A stretch of DNA of 33,755 bases. Origin: Bacteroidaceae bacterium (GTDB taxonomy: Bacteria > Bacteroidota > Bacteroidia > Bacteroidales > Bacteroidaceae). Below the pieces are notes generated by a model. It saw nothing but the letters and a program-made list of their open reading frames with translations, searched no databases and was not told the origin of the DNA. The position numbers were made by a program, and so were the translations under genes. The stretch is from contig JALNVG010000005.1 in NCBI GenBank assembly GCA_023227685.1, positions 1 through 33,755 on the forward strand, given 5' to 3'. Positions within the stretch are counted from its first letter, which is position 1; the number at the start of each line of letters is the position of its first letter. Positions 1 to 9,036 of this stretch are shown in pieces.

Positions 1-111
1 ATGTGGATTTTTAAGCACAGTAACATCGTCCGAAAGATAACGGTAATCGCGATAATATAAGCTGCTTGAATAATCTCCGCAAAGAAGAGGCTTTTCAACA
101 TTTTTATACAT
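1..111 (-). CDS. N-terminal part of an unidentified protein, cut by the window edge
   Basis: A reading frame opens with ATG at 109-111 (minus strand) and stays open for 37 codons to the window edge. It is preceded by a good ribosome binding site (AAGGAG, seven bases before the ATG). It begins 61 bp after the stop of the GH20-type gene and is probably co-transcribed with it. The visible peptide starts MYKNVEKPLLCGDYSSSLYY and has no signal peptide, so the product is probably cytoplasmic. I do not recognise the family from so short a piece. By context it could be another glycan-catabolic enzyme, but that is only inference. Confidence 0.6.
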   Translation of the reverse strand, partial: MYKNVEKPLLCGDYSSSLYYRDYRYLSDDVTVLKNPH

Positions 112-172
112 ATTTTATCTCCTTATATGTTATATTCAGCTTTTTTGATTTTGAATAAGCACAGCATTTTTA

Positions 173-2107
173 TTATATGCGAGTTACAGTCCAGTTCGCA
201 TCATCGGGTAGAACAAAGCTGATGCTTTTTATTTCTTTATCACAATACGGATTTTCAATTAGATATTTATAGTATACTTTACCTTCTATAAAAACGGGAA
301 GGGTTGAATAAGAGATTTCTCCGAGCTTTGGTTCAAGCCGTACGTTACGTATGCCGGGCGTACCGTCAGAAGCGCCTTCTTCTACAGATTTGCCGTACCA
401 CTCAACATCATAATAGCCAATATTTTCTCCTAAAAATACCTCTTTATTAAAAGCTGTACCGTCTGTATATTTGATCACGTAATGCCCCAAATAATAATCC
501 TTATGGTATTTATCACCGTCGGTATAAATACCATCTACAAACCCGTGATACCAAACAAAGCGATCAGTAGTATGAATTATTTCAATATACTTATCCTTAC
601 GGTTTTGAGGAGCACCGTAATTATAATCATAAAGTGTCTTAAAGCATTGTTCTACGCAAAGTCGGAACTCTTCATCGTCAATATCATTGTAGCTCGTATC
701 CCAATATAGAACATCATTGTACGCCATAGAAATATAAATGCGGTTTCTTTGTAAGTATACCGGTCTTGTAGCGCCCCAGTTAGAGCACATACCTCCGGCT
801 GTATTCTCTCCGCAGCGACAACGGTAATTGCTCATATTCATTCCTCTGAAATTACCAAAAATTACAGAAAAATCTTTTAGTTCTTCGTCATATTTTTCTC
901 CAAAAGACCAATACCAGTTCATACAAATGATATCCTTTGGTATTACATTTCTTGCCTGCCATGTAGGACGTATAACGCTCCAAAAATCATTATTAACACT
1001 CCAGCCTTTATAAACTCTGTTAAGCGCTCCGCCTTGATTCTGACCATCCTCTGTCAGAACATTCATCAGCTTATCGCACCAAATCATAGTTTTAACGCCC
1101 TTGCCCGCTAAATAGTCGTGAATTTTTGTTATATCCTCTGCAAAAATTTCATCGTTATCCAGAAGTCGCTTGCGGCAACGATCACAAATATTAATTGAAT
1201 AATATTCATCATGTCCGACATTAATTATTTCGGGATTAAATACTTCAATAACCTCGTCCAAAACATCAAACAAAAGCTTATAAGAATCAGCATTAGACGG
1301 GCAAAAAGTATCCGGATACGGATCTTCAGGACGTTCTGCCAATTCAGGATGACGGGTAAGCAAATAGTCACAGTGCGATGTGGAAGGTACCTCCGGAATA
1401 ATATTGACCTCGCGTTCTGCGCAATAGGCAATAATGTCCTTAACCTCTTCCTGAGTAAGATAAGACGCACCGCCGTTGTTAGAATGTATTGAATTCTTAC
1501 GCCAATGCCATGTTTCTTCCTGGATTTTTTTCGATTTTCCGGAAAACTCAGACATAAACTGTGCGTATTCTTCCCATCCTTCATTTATTTCAGGATGGCG
1601 TTTATATTCCATAGCACCTCCGATTTCAAGCATAACGGTATTATGGCGAAAAAATACCATTGTGTCTATAAACTCCTTGAAATGGTTTATTTCATCATGG
1701 GAAGGCATAAGTAGTTTTATGCCTCTGAAAGAACTGAAAGGATGGTCATAAAGACATTCATATCCAAAGCAGCCGTTTTCATCCAACAGGCGTAAAAAAG
1801 TCATAAGTCCGTTTAAAACTCCGCATTTATGATCAGCCTGTATTGTAACTATGGAATTATTCATACAAATGACAAAACTATCCTTACCGTCTGTAAACTG
1901 TTTTCCGCTTTGCTTTTCAATGTTAGCCTTAACGGATTTTTCAATGGGTTTTATTATTTCTATTTTAGAAATTTGAGGTAAGGTAGGGTTATCCACCATA
2001 AATTTTTTCATTACAGGATGTTCAATATCCGGAACTGCTTTGATTTCTGTATTTACCGTAAACTGCAGCTTTTCTTTTGCTTCCTTGGCATATTTATAAT
2101 TCTGCAT
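173..2107 (-). CDS. GH20-type beta-N-acetylhexosaminidase-like enzyme, cytoplasmic
   Basis: Predicted exo-acting beta-hexosaminidase-like enzyme of 644 residues. Residues 1-115 look like the alpha/beta domain that precedes the catalytic barrel in GH20. The barrel runs from about residue 125 to 480 and contains INVGHDEYY, with the Asp300-Glu301 pair expected for substrate-assisted catalysis in GH20. In most GH20 proteins the motif reads GxDE; here His precedes the pair. Cysteines cluster in ICDRC just after the catalytic pair and in YRCRCGENTAGGMC (about residues 430-445). They could bind metal, which would be unusual. There is no signal peptide, so it should act on imported oligosaccharides. 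The start has GAAAGG about 13 bases upstream. The gene lies after a terminator following the surface-protein gene, so it may depend on read-through or a weak promoter. Substrate (GlcNAc, GalNAc or lacto-N-biose units) cannot be told from sequence. Confidence 0.78.
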   Translation of the reverse strand: MQNYKYAKEAKEKLQFTVNTEIKAVPDIEHPVMKKFMVDNPTLPQISKIEIIKPIEKSVKANIEKQSGKQFTDGKDSFVICMNNSIVTIQADHKCGVLNGLMTFLRLLDENGCFGYECLYDHPFSSFRGIKLLMPSHDEINHFKEFIDTMVFFRHNTVMLEIGGAMEYKRHPEINEGWEEYAQFMSEFSGKSKKIQEETWHWRKNSIHSNNGGASYLTQEEVKDIIAYCAEREVNIIPEVPSTSHCDYLLTRHPELAERPEDPYPDTFCPSNADSYKLLFDVLDEVIEVFNPEIINVGHDEYYSINICDRCRKRLLDNDEIFAEDITKIHDYLAGKGVKTMIWCDKLMNVLTEDGQNQGGALNRVYKGWSVNNDFWSVIRPTWQARNVIPKDIICMNWYWSFGEKYDEELKDFSVIFGNFRGMNMSNYRCRCGENTAGGMCSNWGATRPVYLQRNRIYISMAYNDVLYWDTSYNDIDDEEFRLCVEQCFKTLYDYNYGAPQNRKDKYIEIIHTTDRFVWYHGFVDGIYTDGDKYHKDYYLGHYVIKYTDGTAFNKEVFLGENIGYYDVEWYGKSVEEGASDGTPGIRNVRLEPKLGEISYSTLPVFIEGKVYYKYLIENPYCDKEIKSISFVLPDDANWTVTRI

Positions 2108-2159
2108 AAGATCAAATATCCTTTCTCAGACATAAAAGTTTATAAATAAATTTAAACAA

Positions 2160-2200
2160 AATGGCTGTTCTTCCGATTATTAATCTCCCAAACAGCCATT
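2160..2200 (-). terminator. Rho-independent terminator after the repeat surface-protein gene
   Basis: A perfect 10-bp stem (AATGGCTGTT at 2160-2169 paired with AACAGCCATT at 2191-2200) with a 21-base loop begins about 10 bp after the stop codon of the large surface protein. On the minus strand the stem is followed by TTGTTTAAATTTATTT, a T-rich tract fitting intrinsic termination. The long loop may make it leaky, which would allow some read-through into the GH20 gene. Confidence 0.7.
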
Positions 2201-2209
2201 ATAACCGCA

Positions 2210-5200
2210 TTAAGTTTTTTGCTTAACTATCTTTTTCCTCCGTTTTTTGATTAGAAAAACTCCGGATATGACCGCTGCCAATAGAATTATAGCGCCCAGT
2301 GAAATAAGAACTATTCTCAAAATAAGACTGCCTGATTTATCACTGCTAATTACTGGAGCAGTATTATTATTAGATGAAGCGGCAGATAAAGCAACCTTTC
2401 TGTTAGATATCTTAGCCTTATTTATTCTTGCAGGAGGTGCCTTGACCGTTGCACCTGCCGGAATTGCACCATCGTAATACTCAGTTATAAGTATATCAGA
2501 AAGGTATAGTTCGTCGGCCCCAAGAAAATTGTTGCTACAAGTAATTACTCCTGGCGCTAACTCTGCAGTTTTATCCAAAATAAGCAGTTCATCATTTACG
2601 AAAACCGCAACAGTATCACCGTGAGCAACAATTTTTATAGGCACCCAACCCTTCATATCTGTAACGCCCATAGCTATAAACTTATTCGCACCGTGTGAAC
2701 CTTCCTTAGATTCAAATAGCTGAACCGATGTTTTTGAAAACTGTACTCTGAAGCCAAAGTCACGGGTATCATTATATCCTTTACGCAGATTAAGCGAGAA
2801 AATATTAATATCAGAAGCTTCATCCATATTCATATAAAAGGTAAGGACAAAATCGCCAATCTTTGTCGGATGAATTGTATTTTCACGGTTTTTACCTTGA
2901 GCAGATAGCTTGATAGCATCCTTGCCGGCATAATTTACATAATCAAACATTCCGTAGAAAAATGCATCTGCTTCTTCCTGAGATGTAACAGAATAATCTG
3001 CAATAATCTTCGGACCACTGCTTGTTTCATCGGTTATACCATTATTAGCCGTTTCCTCATTATAATACAAAAGTGAAATATCCGTAATTGTAACACCTTC
3101 CTCACCCATTTTTGGAGAATGTGCAACCTGGATATATCCGTCCTTATCCATCGCATCCGTAAGCCTGAATTTGCGTACTCCGTCAAATGCTATCCAAAGC
3201 TCATTATCGTGTGCCACTATTCTGACCTTAACGCCCTTTCTGAAATCAATCTTAAAGGTTTCGATATTGGTTCTCTGGAAATTGTCATCGTTATATTTGG
3301 CAATAACAAGCTTGCGTGAAGAGAATGAAAGTACGTAACCCTCGTTATGATTATTATAAAGATTGTATCTCAGGCTAATTGACATCGCTTCCTTTTCATC
3401 TTCTTTAAACTTCAGCGTAAAGTCAAAGATGAAATCCTTTGCCTTGGCAATATTATAGCCCCAACCGCTGTAACTATGACCGTAGCCGGATTCGTTAGTG
3501 GCAGCAATGCCGTTTTCTATGGGTTTCCAGCCCTCCTTACTTGTCAGATCTATAATAGATTGCGTTGCTTTTATCTCAGGTGAAAACTCAGGATCGTGGA
3601 TTCCTGCACCAGTTCTTAAATTAAGACTTGCGATTTTGATTTGCACATTTGAATTTGGCAAATATGAAAATAAACTGATTATCTGTGCCGCTCCAGGAGC
3701 ATCTGTCTGTAATTGATAAATAGGCGCTCTTACCTTATCAAGATAAATTTTCAAAAATCCGTTTGTATATATTATATCAAAGGTATGCCATTTCTTAGCA
3801 AAATCGTCATGAGCTAATTGTGTGGTTTTATCACTGCAAAAATCATAACGGAAAATCGAGTTTAACATCTGAAAAGAATGTCCGTTAGGAAGATTTATTG
3901 AAAGGCCTCTCTGCCAAGCGTTAGGGTCTGTAATATCAATCTTCATCTTGATTTCCATAGCAAAATCAGTAACCCGTGCTAATTGCTGAACCTCTTCTGA
4001 TTTAGATGCTGACTGTATTTTGCCTGTATTTTCAACATCACTCGTTTTGATGCATTTAATATCATCCGATGTATCATACGCCCAGTTAATGCCGGGTATT
4101 ATATCAGAATAACTGTCAGTAGAAAAATCATATTCCGCCACAGTGTTTATAGAATCAACGGTAGCGCTATAAATCTTGATCCCCGAGAAATTAACATCCG
4201 CTGAATTTATCTTCAGCACTACAGCGCCGTCGGAATTGCCGTTTAAGGCTCCGTCTACAACCTTAACACCATCAACAAGCAATACTGCACGGCTATCCAA
4301 CATTCTGACACTAATATTATGCCATTGGCCGTCTGCTATTTTAAGTGTAGAATCAGCCAAAAGTGTCTGGTTGTAACCGGAAAATGTGACTCCAGAGCCA
4401 TCTGTTCTGTTAACACCTAGTTCATAAGCCGAGTCAGACTTTCTCATAAGTACGGAAAAAGAGTTAATAGCCTCGTCCGGAATACAAACCTTAAAATCAA
4501 GTCCGAAGTTTTTCGTGCTGTCGCTCAGAACTATCTCGTCGGCAGCGGCTGATCTGAAAGCATCGCCTATGTTTGTAGCATCAAACGAAGCCCAATTACC
4601 TGAAAGTGCGGTAGTAGTTCCAAATGAATCAAAGTAAGGGGCAGTATCGGCCGGCGTCATTTCCGGAGCCGGACGCTCAACCTCAAGATCGTGTACCCCC
4701 GAGCCTGTCTTTAGCTTTAATGAAGCCAATGTAACCTTTGAACCTGTCTGCATAAATGTACCAAAGGCAACATTTCCGATAGTATCGTCTGTAAGACGAG
4801 CTCTTTCATAGACAGGGGCTAACTGTTTGTCAAGATACACCTTTACTGTTTCTTTTGTAACAACAATATCGAATACATGCCATTCAGTATCAAAAGCACT
4901 ATGTGACTTATCATTTCTCACTTCATTGTCCGACGGATAGCCATAAAAAAATGAGCGATAGCATGATCCCAAAAGCTGAATTTTGTCTCCGTTTGGCAAA
5001 ACGATCTGAGTACCTCGCTGCCAAGTATTATCACCCACAACTTCCGTTTTGACCTTAAATTCGACTGCAAATTCGCTCACCTTTGCAAGGTCCTGAACTT
5101 CATCAAGAGCAGACGCTGACTTAACATTAGCGTTATTTTCAAGATCAGCAGTTGTTATGGCTTTTTCATTAGCGTCATAGCTCCAGTTGATACCCGGAAG

Positions 5201-6940
5201 TGCATTTTGATATGTATCAGTCGAAAAATCATAATCAGCTAATGTATCCATATCCTCAGTTTTAACATTGTAAAGGTTAATGTCCGAAAAATATACGTCA
5301 GCCGAATTCACTTTCAGTAAAATTGAACCTGATGTAGCCGAGTCGGTCAGTGTGCGGTCAATTACCTTAACACCGTCAATCATTACTACCATACGGCTGC
5401 CTCTCATTTTGAGACTTACTGAATGCCATTGCCGGTCTGAAATATTAAGCGACGCATCAGAAAAATCAGCTTCCGAATAACCGCTGAAATTAATGCCTGA
5501 ACCGTCTGTTTTATTAACCGTAAACTCATAAGCCCTGTTATCGGCGTTGCGCATAAGCACTGCAAAAGGAGCAATTGCCTCATCAGGTGTCAAAACCTTA
5601 AAATCGAGACCAAAATTTTCAATTCCGTTGTTAAGGACAATATCACCGGCCACAGTCGAGCGAAAGGCGTCACCCACATTTTCACAATTCCATGAACTTA
5701 ACGAACCTGAAAGATCGTTTTTCACATTAAAAGCCGTGTAATAAGCATCAGTTTCCTCAGACGTAAAAACAGGAGCCGGCTTTTCAATCTGTAGGTCATG
5801 TACACCCTTACCTGTTTTTACTTTAAGAGACACTATTTTTAGAGCTGATGTATTTTGCATTGCCGTGTTTAAAACAACAGGCTTAGCGCTACTTGCGGCA
5901 GCATGCCCGCATTCGAAAATAGGTGCTGTTTTCTTATCAAGATAAACCTTTAAGGTATCCTTAGACCATACAATATCAAATGTATGTAAAGAACTGTCTA
6001 TACTATCGTAGGTTTTATTATATGTTTGAACTCCGCCGGAATAATAATGTGCAACACTTCTGCAAATCCAGACATAATCACCGTTAGAAAATTTAATCTG
6101 AATACCGCGCTGCCATTCATTGCCGCCGGAAAGCTTAATATAAGCCTTTAACTCCATTGCAAATTCAGTAACATTGGCAAGACTTTGAACCTCTGCAGAG
6201 TTAGAAGCGGACTTAACGTTAATATTCGACCATGTATTTATGGTTTGAATACCGTTGGTTCCATCACCGGTATCATAAGTCCATGTAACACCCGGTAAAG
6301 CCTTTTGATATGTATCTGTTGCAAAATCATAATCTGCCACAGCATCCATATCCTCAGCCTTAACATTATAAATATTGATTGCGGAAGTATATACATTTGC
6401 AGAACCTATGTTAAGGCTTAAAGCGCCGGCCGCGGCCTCATCTGCCAGAGTGTGATCCATTACCTTTACACCGTCAACCAAAATAACTGCACGCTGAGCT
6501 CTCAATCTAACGCTAACACTGTGCCAATTGTCGTCTGCTAAATTTAAAGAGCTGTCGGCAAATGTAGCTTCGGTATATCCGCTGAAGGAAATCCCCTCAC
6601 CGGCAGTCTTATTAACTGCGAATTCATAAGAGTTTCCGTTTGTATCGCGCATTAAAACTGCAAAAGGAGCTACAGTCCCCGCAGGAGCCTTAAGCTTAAA
6701 ATCAAGGCCGAAGTCTTTAAGGCTATCACTCAGTTTAGCTGAAGTTGCATTTTGGGACTCATATACAGTGCCGATGTTGTTAGCATTAGCTATGTTCCAA
6801 TCACCCGGAAGTTCAGTTTCGGTTCCAAAAGAAGTAAAGGAAGGAATTGCAGGTGATTCACTTGCAGCGTTGAACTGAACAGGCAATATTACGCTTAAGG
6901 AGATTATTGCAGAAAGCAATAAGGAAAATGCCCTTTTCAT
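2210..6940 (-). CDS. Large surface-anchored protein with repeated LamG/concanavalin-like domains
   Basis: Secreted, membrane-anchored protein of 1576 residues, probably a glycan-binding protein. I chose the ATG at 6940 over an in-frame ATG 39 bp upstream. It follows AGAGAGGGGAAG at good spacing and starts directly with a signal peptide (MKRAFSLLLSAIISLSVILP). The mature part has three tandem units of about 350-365 residues. Each seems to hold two beta-sandwich domains of LamG type, with recurrent motifs such as WHSVSVRL, VLVDGVKV, DFSTDTY, WQRGxxI and TGxGVHDL. Two further, more diverged sandwich domains follow. A Ser/Asn-rich linker then leads to one membrane helix (LILRIVLISLGAIILLAAVI) and a basic tail, KKRRKKIVKQKT. 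There is no LPXTG motif, so it is held by the helix rather than by sortase. No catalytic signature was recognised. It is the last gene before a terminator, just after an SBP gene, so capture of substrate for the importer is the likely role (inference). Confidence 0.82.
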   Translation of the reverse strand: MKRAFSLLLSAIISLSVILPVQFNAASESPAIPSFTSFGTETELPGDWNIANANNIGTVYESQNATSAKLSDSLKDFGLDFKLKAPAGTVAPFAVLMRDTNGNSYEFAVNKTAGEGISFSGYTEATFADSSLNLADDNWHSVSVRLRAQRAVILVDGVKVMDHTLADEAAAGALSLNIGSANVYTSAINIYNVKAEDMDAVADYDFATDTYQKALPGVTWTYDTGDGTNGIQTINTWSNINVKSASNSAEVQSLANVTEFAMELKAYIKLSGGNEWQRGIQIKFSNGDYVWICRSVAHYYSGGVQTYNKTYDSIDSSLHTFDIVWSKDTLKVYLDKKTAPIFECGHAAASSAKPVVLNTAMQNTSALKIVSLKVKTGKGVHDLQIEKPAPVFTSEETDAYYTAFNVKNDLSGSLSSWNCENVGDAFRSTVAGDIVLNNGIENFGLDFKVLTPDEAIAPFAVLMRNADNRAYEFTVNKTDGSGINFSGYSEADFSDASLNISDRQWHSVSLKMRGSRMVVMIDGVKVIDRTLTDSATSGSILLKVNSADVYFSDINLYNVKTEDMDTLADYDFSTDTYQNALPGINWSYDANEKAITTADLENNANVKSASALDEVQDLAKVSEFAVEFKVKTEVVGDNTWQRGTQIVLPNGDKIQLLGSCYRSFFYGYPSDNEVRNDKSHSAFDTEWHVFDIVVTKETVKVYLDKQLAPVYERARLTDDTIGNVAFGTFMQTGSKVTLASLKLKTGSGVHDLEVERPAPEMTPADTAPYFDSFGTTTALSGNWASFDATNIGDAFRSAAADEIVLSDSTKNFGLDFKVCIPDEAINSFSVLMRKSDSAYELGVNRTDGSGVTFSGYNQTLLADSTLKIADGQWHNISVRMLDSRAVLLVDGVKVVDGALNGNSDGAVVLKINSADVNFSGIKIYSATVDSINTVAEYDFSTDSYSDIIPGINWAYDTSDDIKCIKTSDVENTGKIQSASKSEEVQQLARVTDFAMEIKMKIDITDPNAWQRGLSINLPNGHSFQMLNSIFRYDFCSDKTTQLAHDDFAKKWHTFDIIYTNGFLKIYLDKVRAPIYQLQTDAPGAAQIISLFSYLPNSNVQIKIASLNLRTGAGIHDPEFSPEIKATQSIIDLTSKEGWKPIENGIAATNESGYGHSYSGWGYNIAKAKDFIFDFTLKFKEDEKEAMSISLRYNLYNNHNEGYVLSFSSRKLVIAKYNDDNFQRTNIETFKIDFRKGVKVRIVAHDNELWIAFDGVRKFRLTDAMDKDGYIQVAHSPKMGEEGVTITDISLLYYNEETANNGITDETSSGPKIIADYSVTSQEEADAFFYGMFDYVNYAGKDAIKLSAQGKNRENTIHPTKIGDFVLTFYMNMDEASDINIFSLNLRKGYNDTRDFGFRVQFSKTSVQLFESKEGSHGANKFIAMGVTDMKGWVPIKIVAHGDTVAVFVNDELLILDKTAELAPGVITCSNNFLGADELYLSDILITEYYDGAIPAGATVKAPPARINKAKISNRKVALSAASSNNNTAPVISSDKSGSLILRIVLISLGAIILLAAVISGVFLIKKRRKKIVKQKT
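3590..6844 (-). repeat. Three tandem coding repeats of roughly 1.05-1.1 kb
   Basis: Inside the surface-protein gene, three units lie at about 6844-5771, 5746-4664 and 4636-3590. Each unit opens with a (T/D)SFG.. or TAFN.. segment, continues with NFGLDFKV-like and FSGY-like blocks, and closes with TGxGVHDLxxExPAP or a variant. Protein similarity between units is obvious by eye. The DNA has diverged, so these are old duplications rather than fresh ones. Boundaries are approximate. Confidence 0.8.
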
Positions 6941-6990
6941 ATATCTTCCCCTCTCTGAAAATTCAAAAAATTGCCGCAAAAATATGGTGA

Positions 6991-7022
6991 TTTTGGGGAA
7001 TTAAATTTATAATTCCCCAAAA
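6991..7022 (-). other. Intergenic stem-loop between SBP gene and surface-protein gene
   Basis: A perfect 12-bp inverted repeat (TTTTGGGGAATT at 6991-7002, AATTCCCCAAAA at 7011-7022) with an 8-base loop lies between the SBP stop (7028) and the surface-protein start (6940). On the minus strand no U-run follows the stem, so it is not a classical terminator. It could be an mRNA-stabilising or processing hairpin that lets the SBP be made in excess over the downstream protein, as is common after SBP genes. Confidence 0.6.
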
Positions 7023-7027
7023 AAGTA

Positions 7028-8818
7028 TTACTCTGTAATAGATATATCGTCGATTATTACCTTACCGCCATTTCCGGTGAAACTCATAACAAGAACATAA
7101 TCGTTTTTATTCTTGCTTACCGGTAGGTTAATACTACCTTCTAATGTGCCTGACTTATCAGATGAACTGTTGAGCACAAGCGTATCCGAAGTACCTGCAT
7201 CATAATCATCTATTGCGGAGAGTGAACGGATTTGGAAATAGATCGTATCATATCCGGAGAGTTCCTTTGGTAACGAATACTTTAGAGAAATATTATATGT
7301 GTGTCCGCTTGGCAGCTTAGCAGTGGCAGCATCAGTATTAATAAGTACAGGCGGATTGCTGCCGCTTTCTATTTGAGGACAGGTAACAGTAAGTGACTGA
7401 TTACCCGAAAGTGCTCCTTCAAGATTAGCACAACCGGTTGTTTTTTCAACCATTGGAGCCATACCGTTTTCGAAGTCAATCGTTCCTATAGGGGTATAAT
7501 CTTCAACACCCTGGATCTTGTTATCTGAAAGGCAGGCATCTAACTGTGCTTGGAGTTTTGGCTTACCGCTTGCGAAAACAGAGCTTGGAGACTTACCGTC
7601 TCGGTAAATACTGGTCCACATTTCACGTGAAATAGTATCGAAGTCGTTATAGCCCATTGAATTTAAGCAGAAAGAGTTAGGCATCATTTCATCGATAAGC
7701 TTCTGCTGTTCATCGGTGTAGCCTTTCCAGAATTGGGATTCAGAACGCTCCTGTTTAAGAATCCCTGACATGACAGGAGCCAAATAACTTTTAATAAACT
7801 TAGCTGAAGCAGCGGCGTTTTTAGTATTGCTGAGAATTGAGTATCCGTCAATCCAAGCTCCATACTTCACTTGACTGTTATTATCGGGGCTCTGCGGGAA
7901 AGGAGCGAAGTCGACTTCATCTGTAAGACCATGTTCGAGGCTATATCCAACATATGAGGAACGCTCGCCGTACATTGCAAGTTTCCCGCTAAGAAAATAA
8001 TTAATACCGTCCCAAATACCCGGGACAAAGCTCTTATCCTTAAAACCGCACTCCTGCATAAACTGAGCGGTTTTAGCAATTCTCGGATCATCAAGGTTCA
8101 ATTTATAATCCGCGTCAATATAGTCTGCAACACCCGCAGACTGCATAAACAGTTGCGGAAGCCAGCTTCCATAACCGTACTGATCAATAACGCCGTCATT
8201 ATTAAGATCCTGTGTCAGATCCTTAGCTACCTTACGGAAAGTATCCCAGGTCCAATTGTTCTCTTTGTAATATTCATGAGGTGTTTTTTCACCGTTGTTA
8301 TCAAAAATCGTTTTATTATAAATAATACTCATTGGCAGATAGTTGTACTTAGTAGCGAACCCATATGTCTTACCATTGAATGAAAAACCTTTTTTACTTA
8401 AATCAACCGAAATTTCATCTGTATCCTCAAGATATTCATCAACAGGAAGAGTCATGTTTTTAACCGGAAGTTTAGGAACGTCACCATAGGTTCCGGAATA
8501 ATAAACGTCAAGCTGTTGTCCTGTAGCGATAAGGGTGGCAAGCTTTGACATGCGCTGATTCCAGTCAGTGCCATAAAGATATTCTACTTTTCCGCCGTAA
8601 TCATCACGCCATTTGTTCCCTGCTTCTTTAACTGCTTCGCTTATTTCATCGCTATCGGAAGCTGCAAACAATACTATTTTAGCATTAGTAAAGTCCTCCA
8701 AATTGGAACTGCTGCTACTGCTGTCACCCGTTTGACTTGTTTTACCGCAGCCTGTAAAAGAAGTTGCGACAAATGCCAATGTAAGCAATAAGCTAAGTAA
8801 TATGGATAGTTTTTTCAT
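7028..8818 (-). CDS. Sugar ABC importer solute-binding lipoprotein with C-terminal beta domain
   Basis: Extracellular sugar-binding component of an ABC importer, 596 residues. The signal peptide ends in a lipobox (SFTGC, Cys24), followed by a Ser-rich linker, so the protein is lipid-anchored. Residues about 45-435 form a family-1-type extracellular solute-binding fold, with typical segments such as KLATLIATGQQLDVYYSG, YNYLPMSIIYNKTIF and WTWDTFRKVAKDL. Residues about 438-596 (from VEDYTPIGTIDFENG) are an extra beta-rich module resembling a carbohydrate-binding jelly roll. Such an addition makes it longer than the usual 400-550 residues for this family. AGGAG precedes the ATG at good spacing. 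It probably works with the permease pair at 10700-12582, four genes upstream in the same direction. The ligand is unknown. Confidence 0.88.
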   Translation of the reverse strand: MKKLSILLSLLLTLAFVATSFTGCGKTSQTGDSSSSSSNLEDFTNAKIVLFAASDSDEISEAVKEAGNKWRDDYGGKVEYLYGTDWNQRMSKLATLIATGQQLDVYYSGTYGDVPKLPVKNMTLPVDEYLEDTDEISVDLSKKGFSFNGKTYGFATKYNYLPMSIIYNKTIFDNNGEKTPHEYYKENNWTWDTFRKVAKDLTQDLNNDGVIDQYGYGSWLPQLFMQSAGVADYIDADYKLNLDDPRIAKTAQFMQECGFKDKSFVPGIWDGINYFLSGKLAMYGERSSYVGYSLEHGLTDEVDFAPFPQSPDNNSQVKYGAWIDGYSILSNTKNAAASAKFIKSYLAPVMSGILKQERSESQFWKGYTDEQQKLIDEMMPNSFCLNSMGYNDFDTISREMWTSIYRDGKSPSSVFASGKPKLQAQLDACLSDNKIQGVEDYTPIGTIDFENGMAPMVEKTTGCANLEGALSGNQSLTVTCPQIESGSNPPVLINTDAATAKLPSGHTYNISLKYSLPKELSGYDTIYFQIRSLSAIDDYDAGTSDTLVLNSSSDKSGTLEGSINLPVSKNKNDYVLVMSFTGNGGKVIIDDISITE

Positions 8819-8832
8819 TATTATTCTCCTTT

Positions 8833-9036
8833 TTATGTTTTAAAACAAACCCAAATGACATATATAAAGTCCATAATGGGGATATGCTTCTGCGCTTTTG
8901 AAATATTAAAAACTTCATTAAATGCAAAGTCCGTTTTTATAACAATATGATTTTGCTTATAATCGCTATTTCCGTATAATCTCAGGATTACCTTGTCAAT
9001 AAGGCCATTATTTAATCCGTTTAAACCAAATTGTTG
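8833..9036 (-). pseudogene. Open frame after the GH35-like stop codon; possible decayed gene end
   Basis: After the TAA of the GH35-like gene (9037-9039) the same reading frame stays open for 67 codons to a TAA at 8833-8835. The SBP ribosome binding site follows at once, which is the spacing expected of a real gene end. The peptide includes LIDKVILRLYGNSDYKQNHI and FNEVFNISKAQKHIPIMDFI. No ATG, GTG or TTG start lies before codon 55. It could be the 3' remnant of a lost gene, a read-through extension of the GH35-like protein, or chance. I recognise no family. The region also contains a TTGACA on the minus strand, but no convincing -10 box at the right spacing. Confidence 0.35.

Noticed and set aside
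8976..9002. TTGACA on the minus strand as a promoter for the second SBP
   Set aside because: No acceptable -10 box occurs at 16-18 bases; the nearest TTATAC is at 14 bases. The evidence is too weak to call a promoter.
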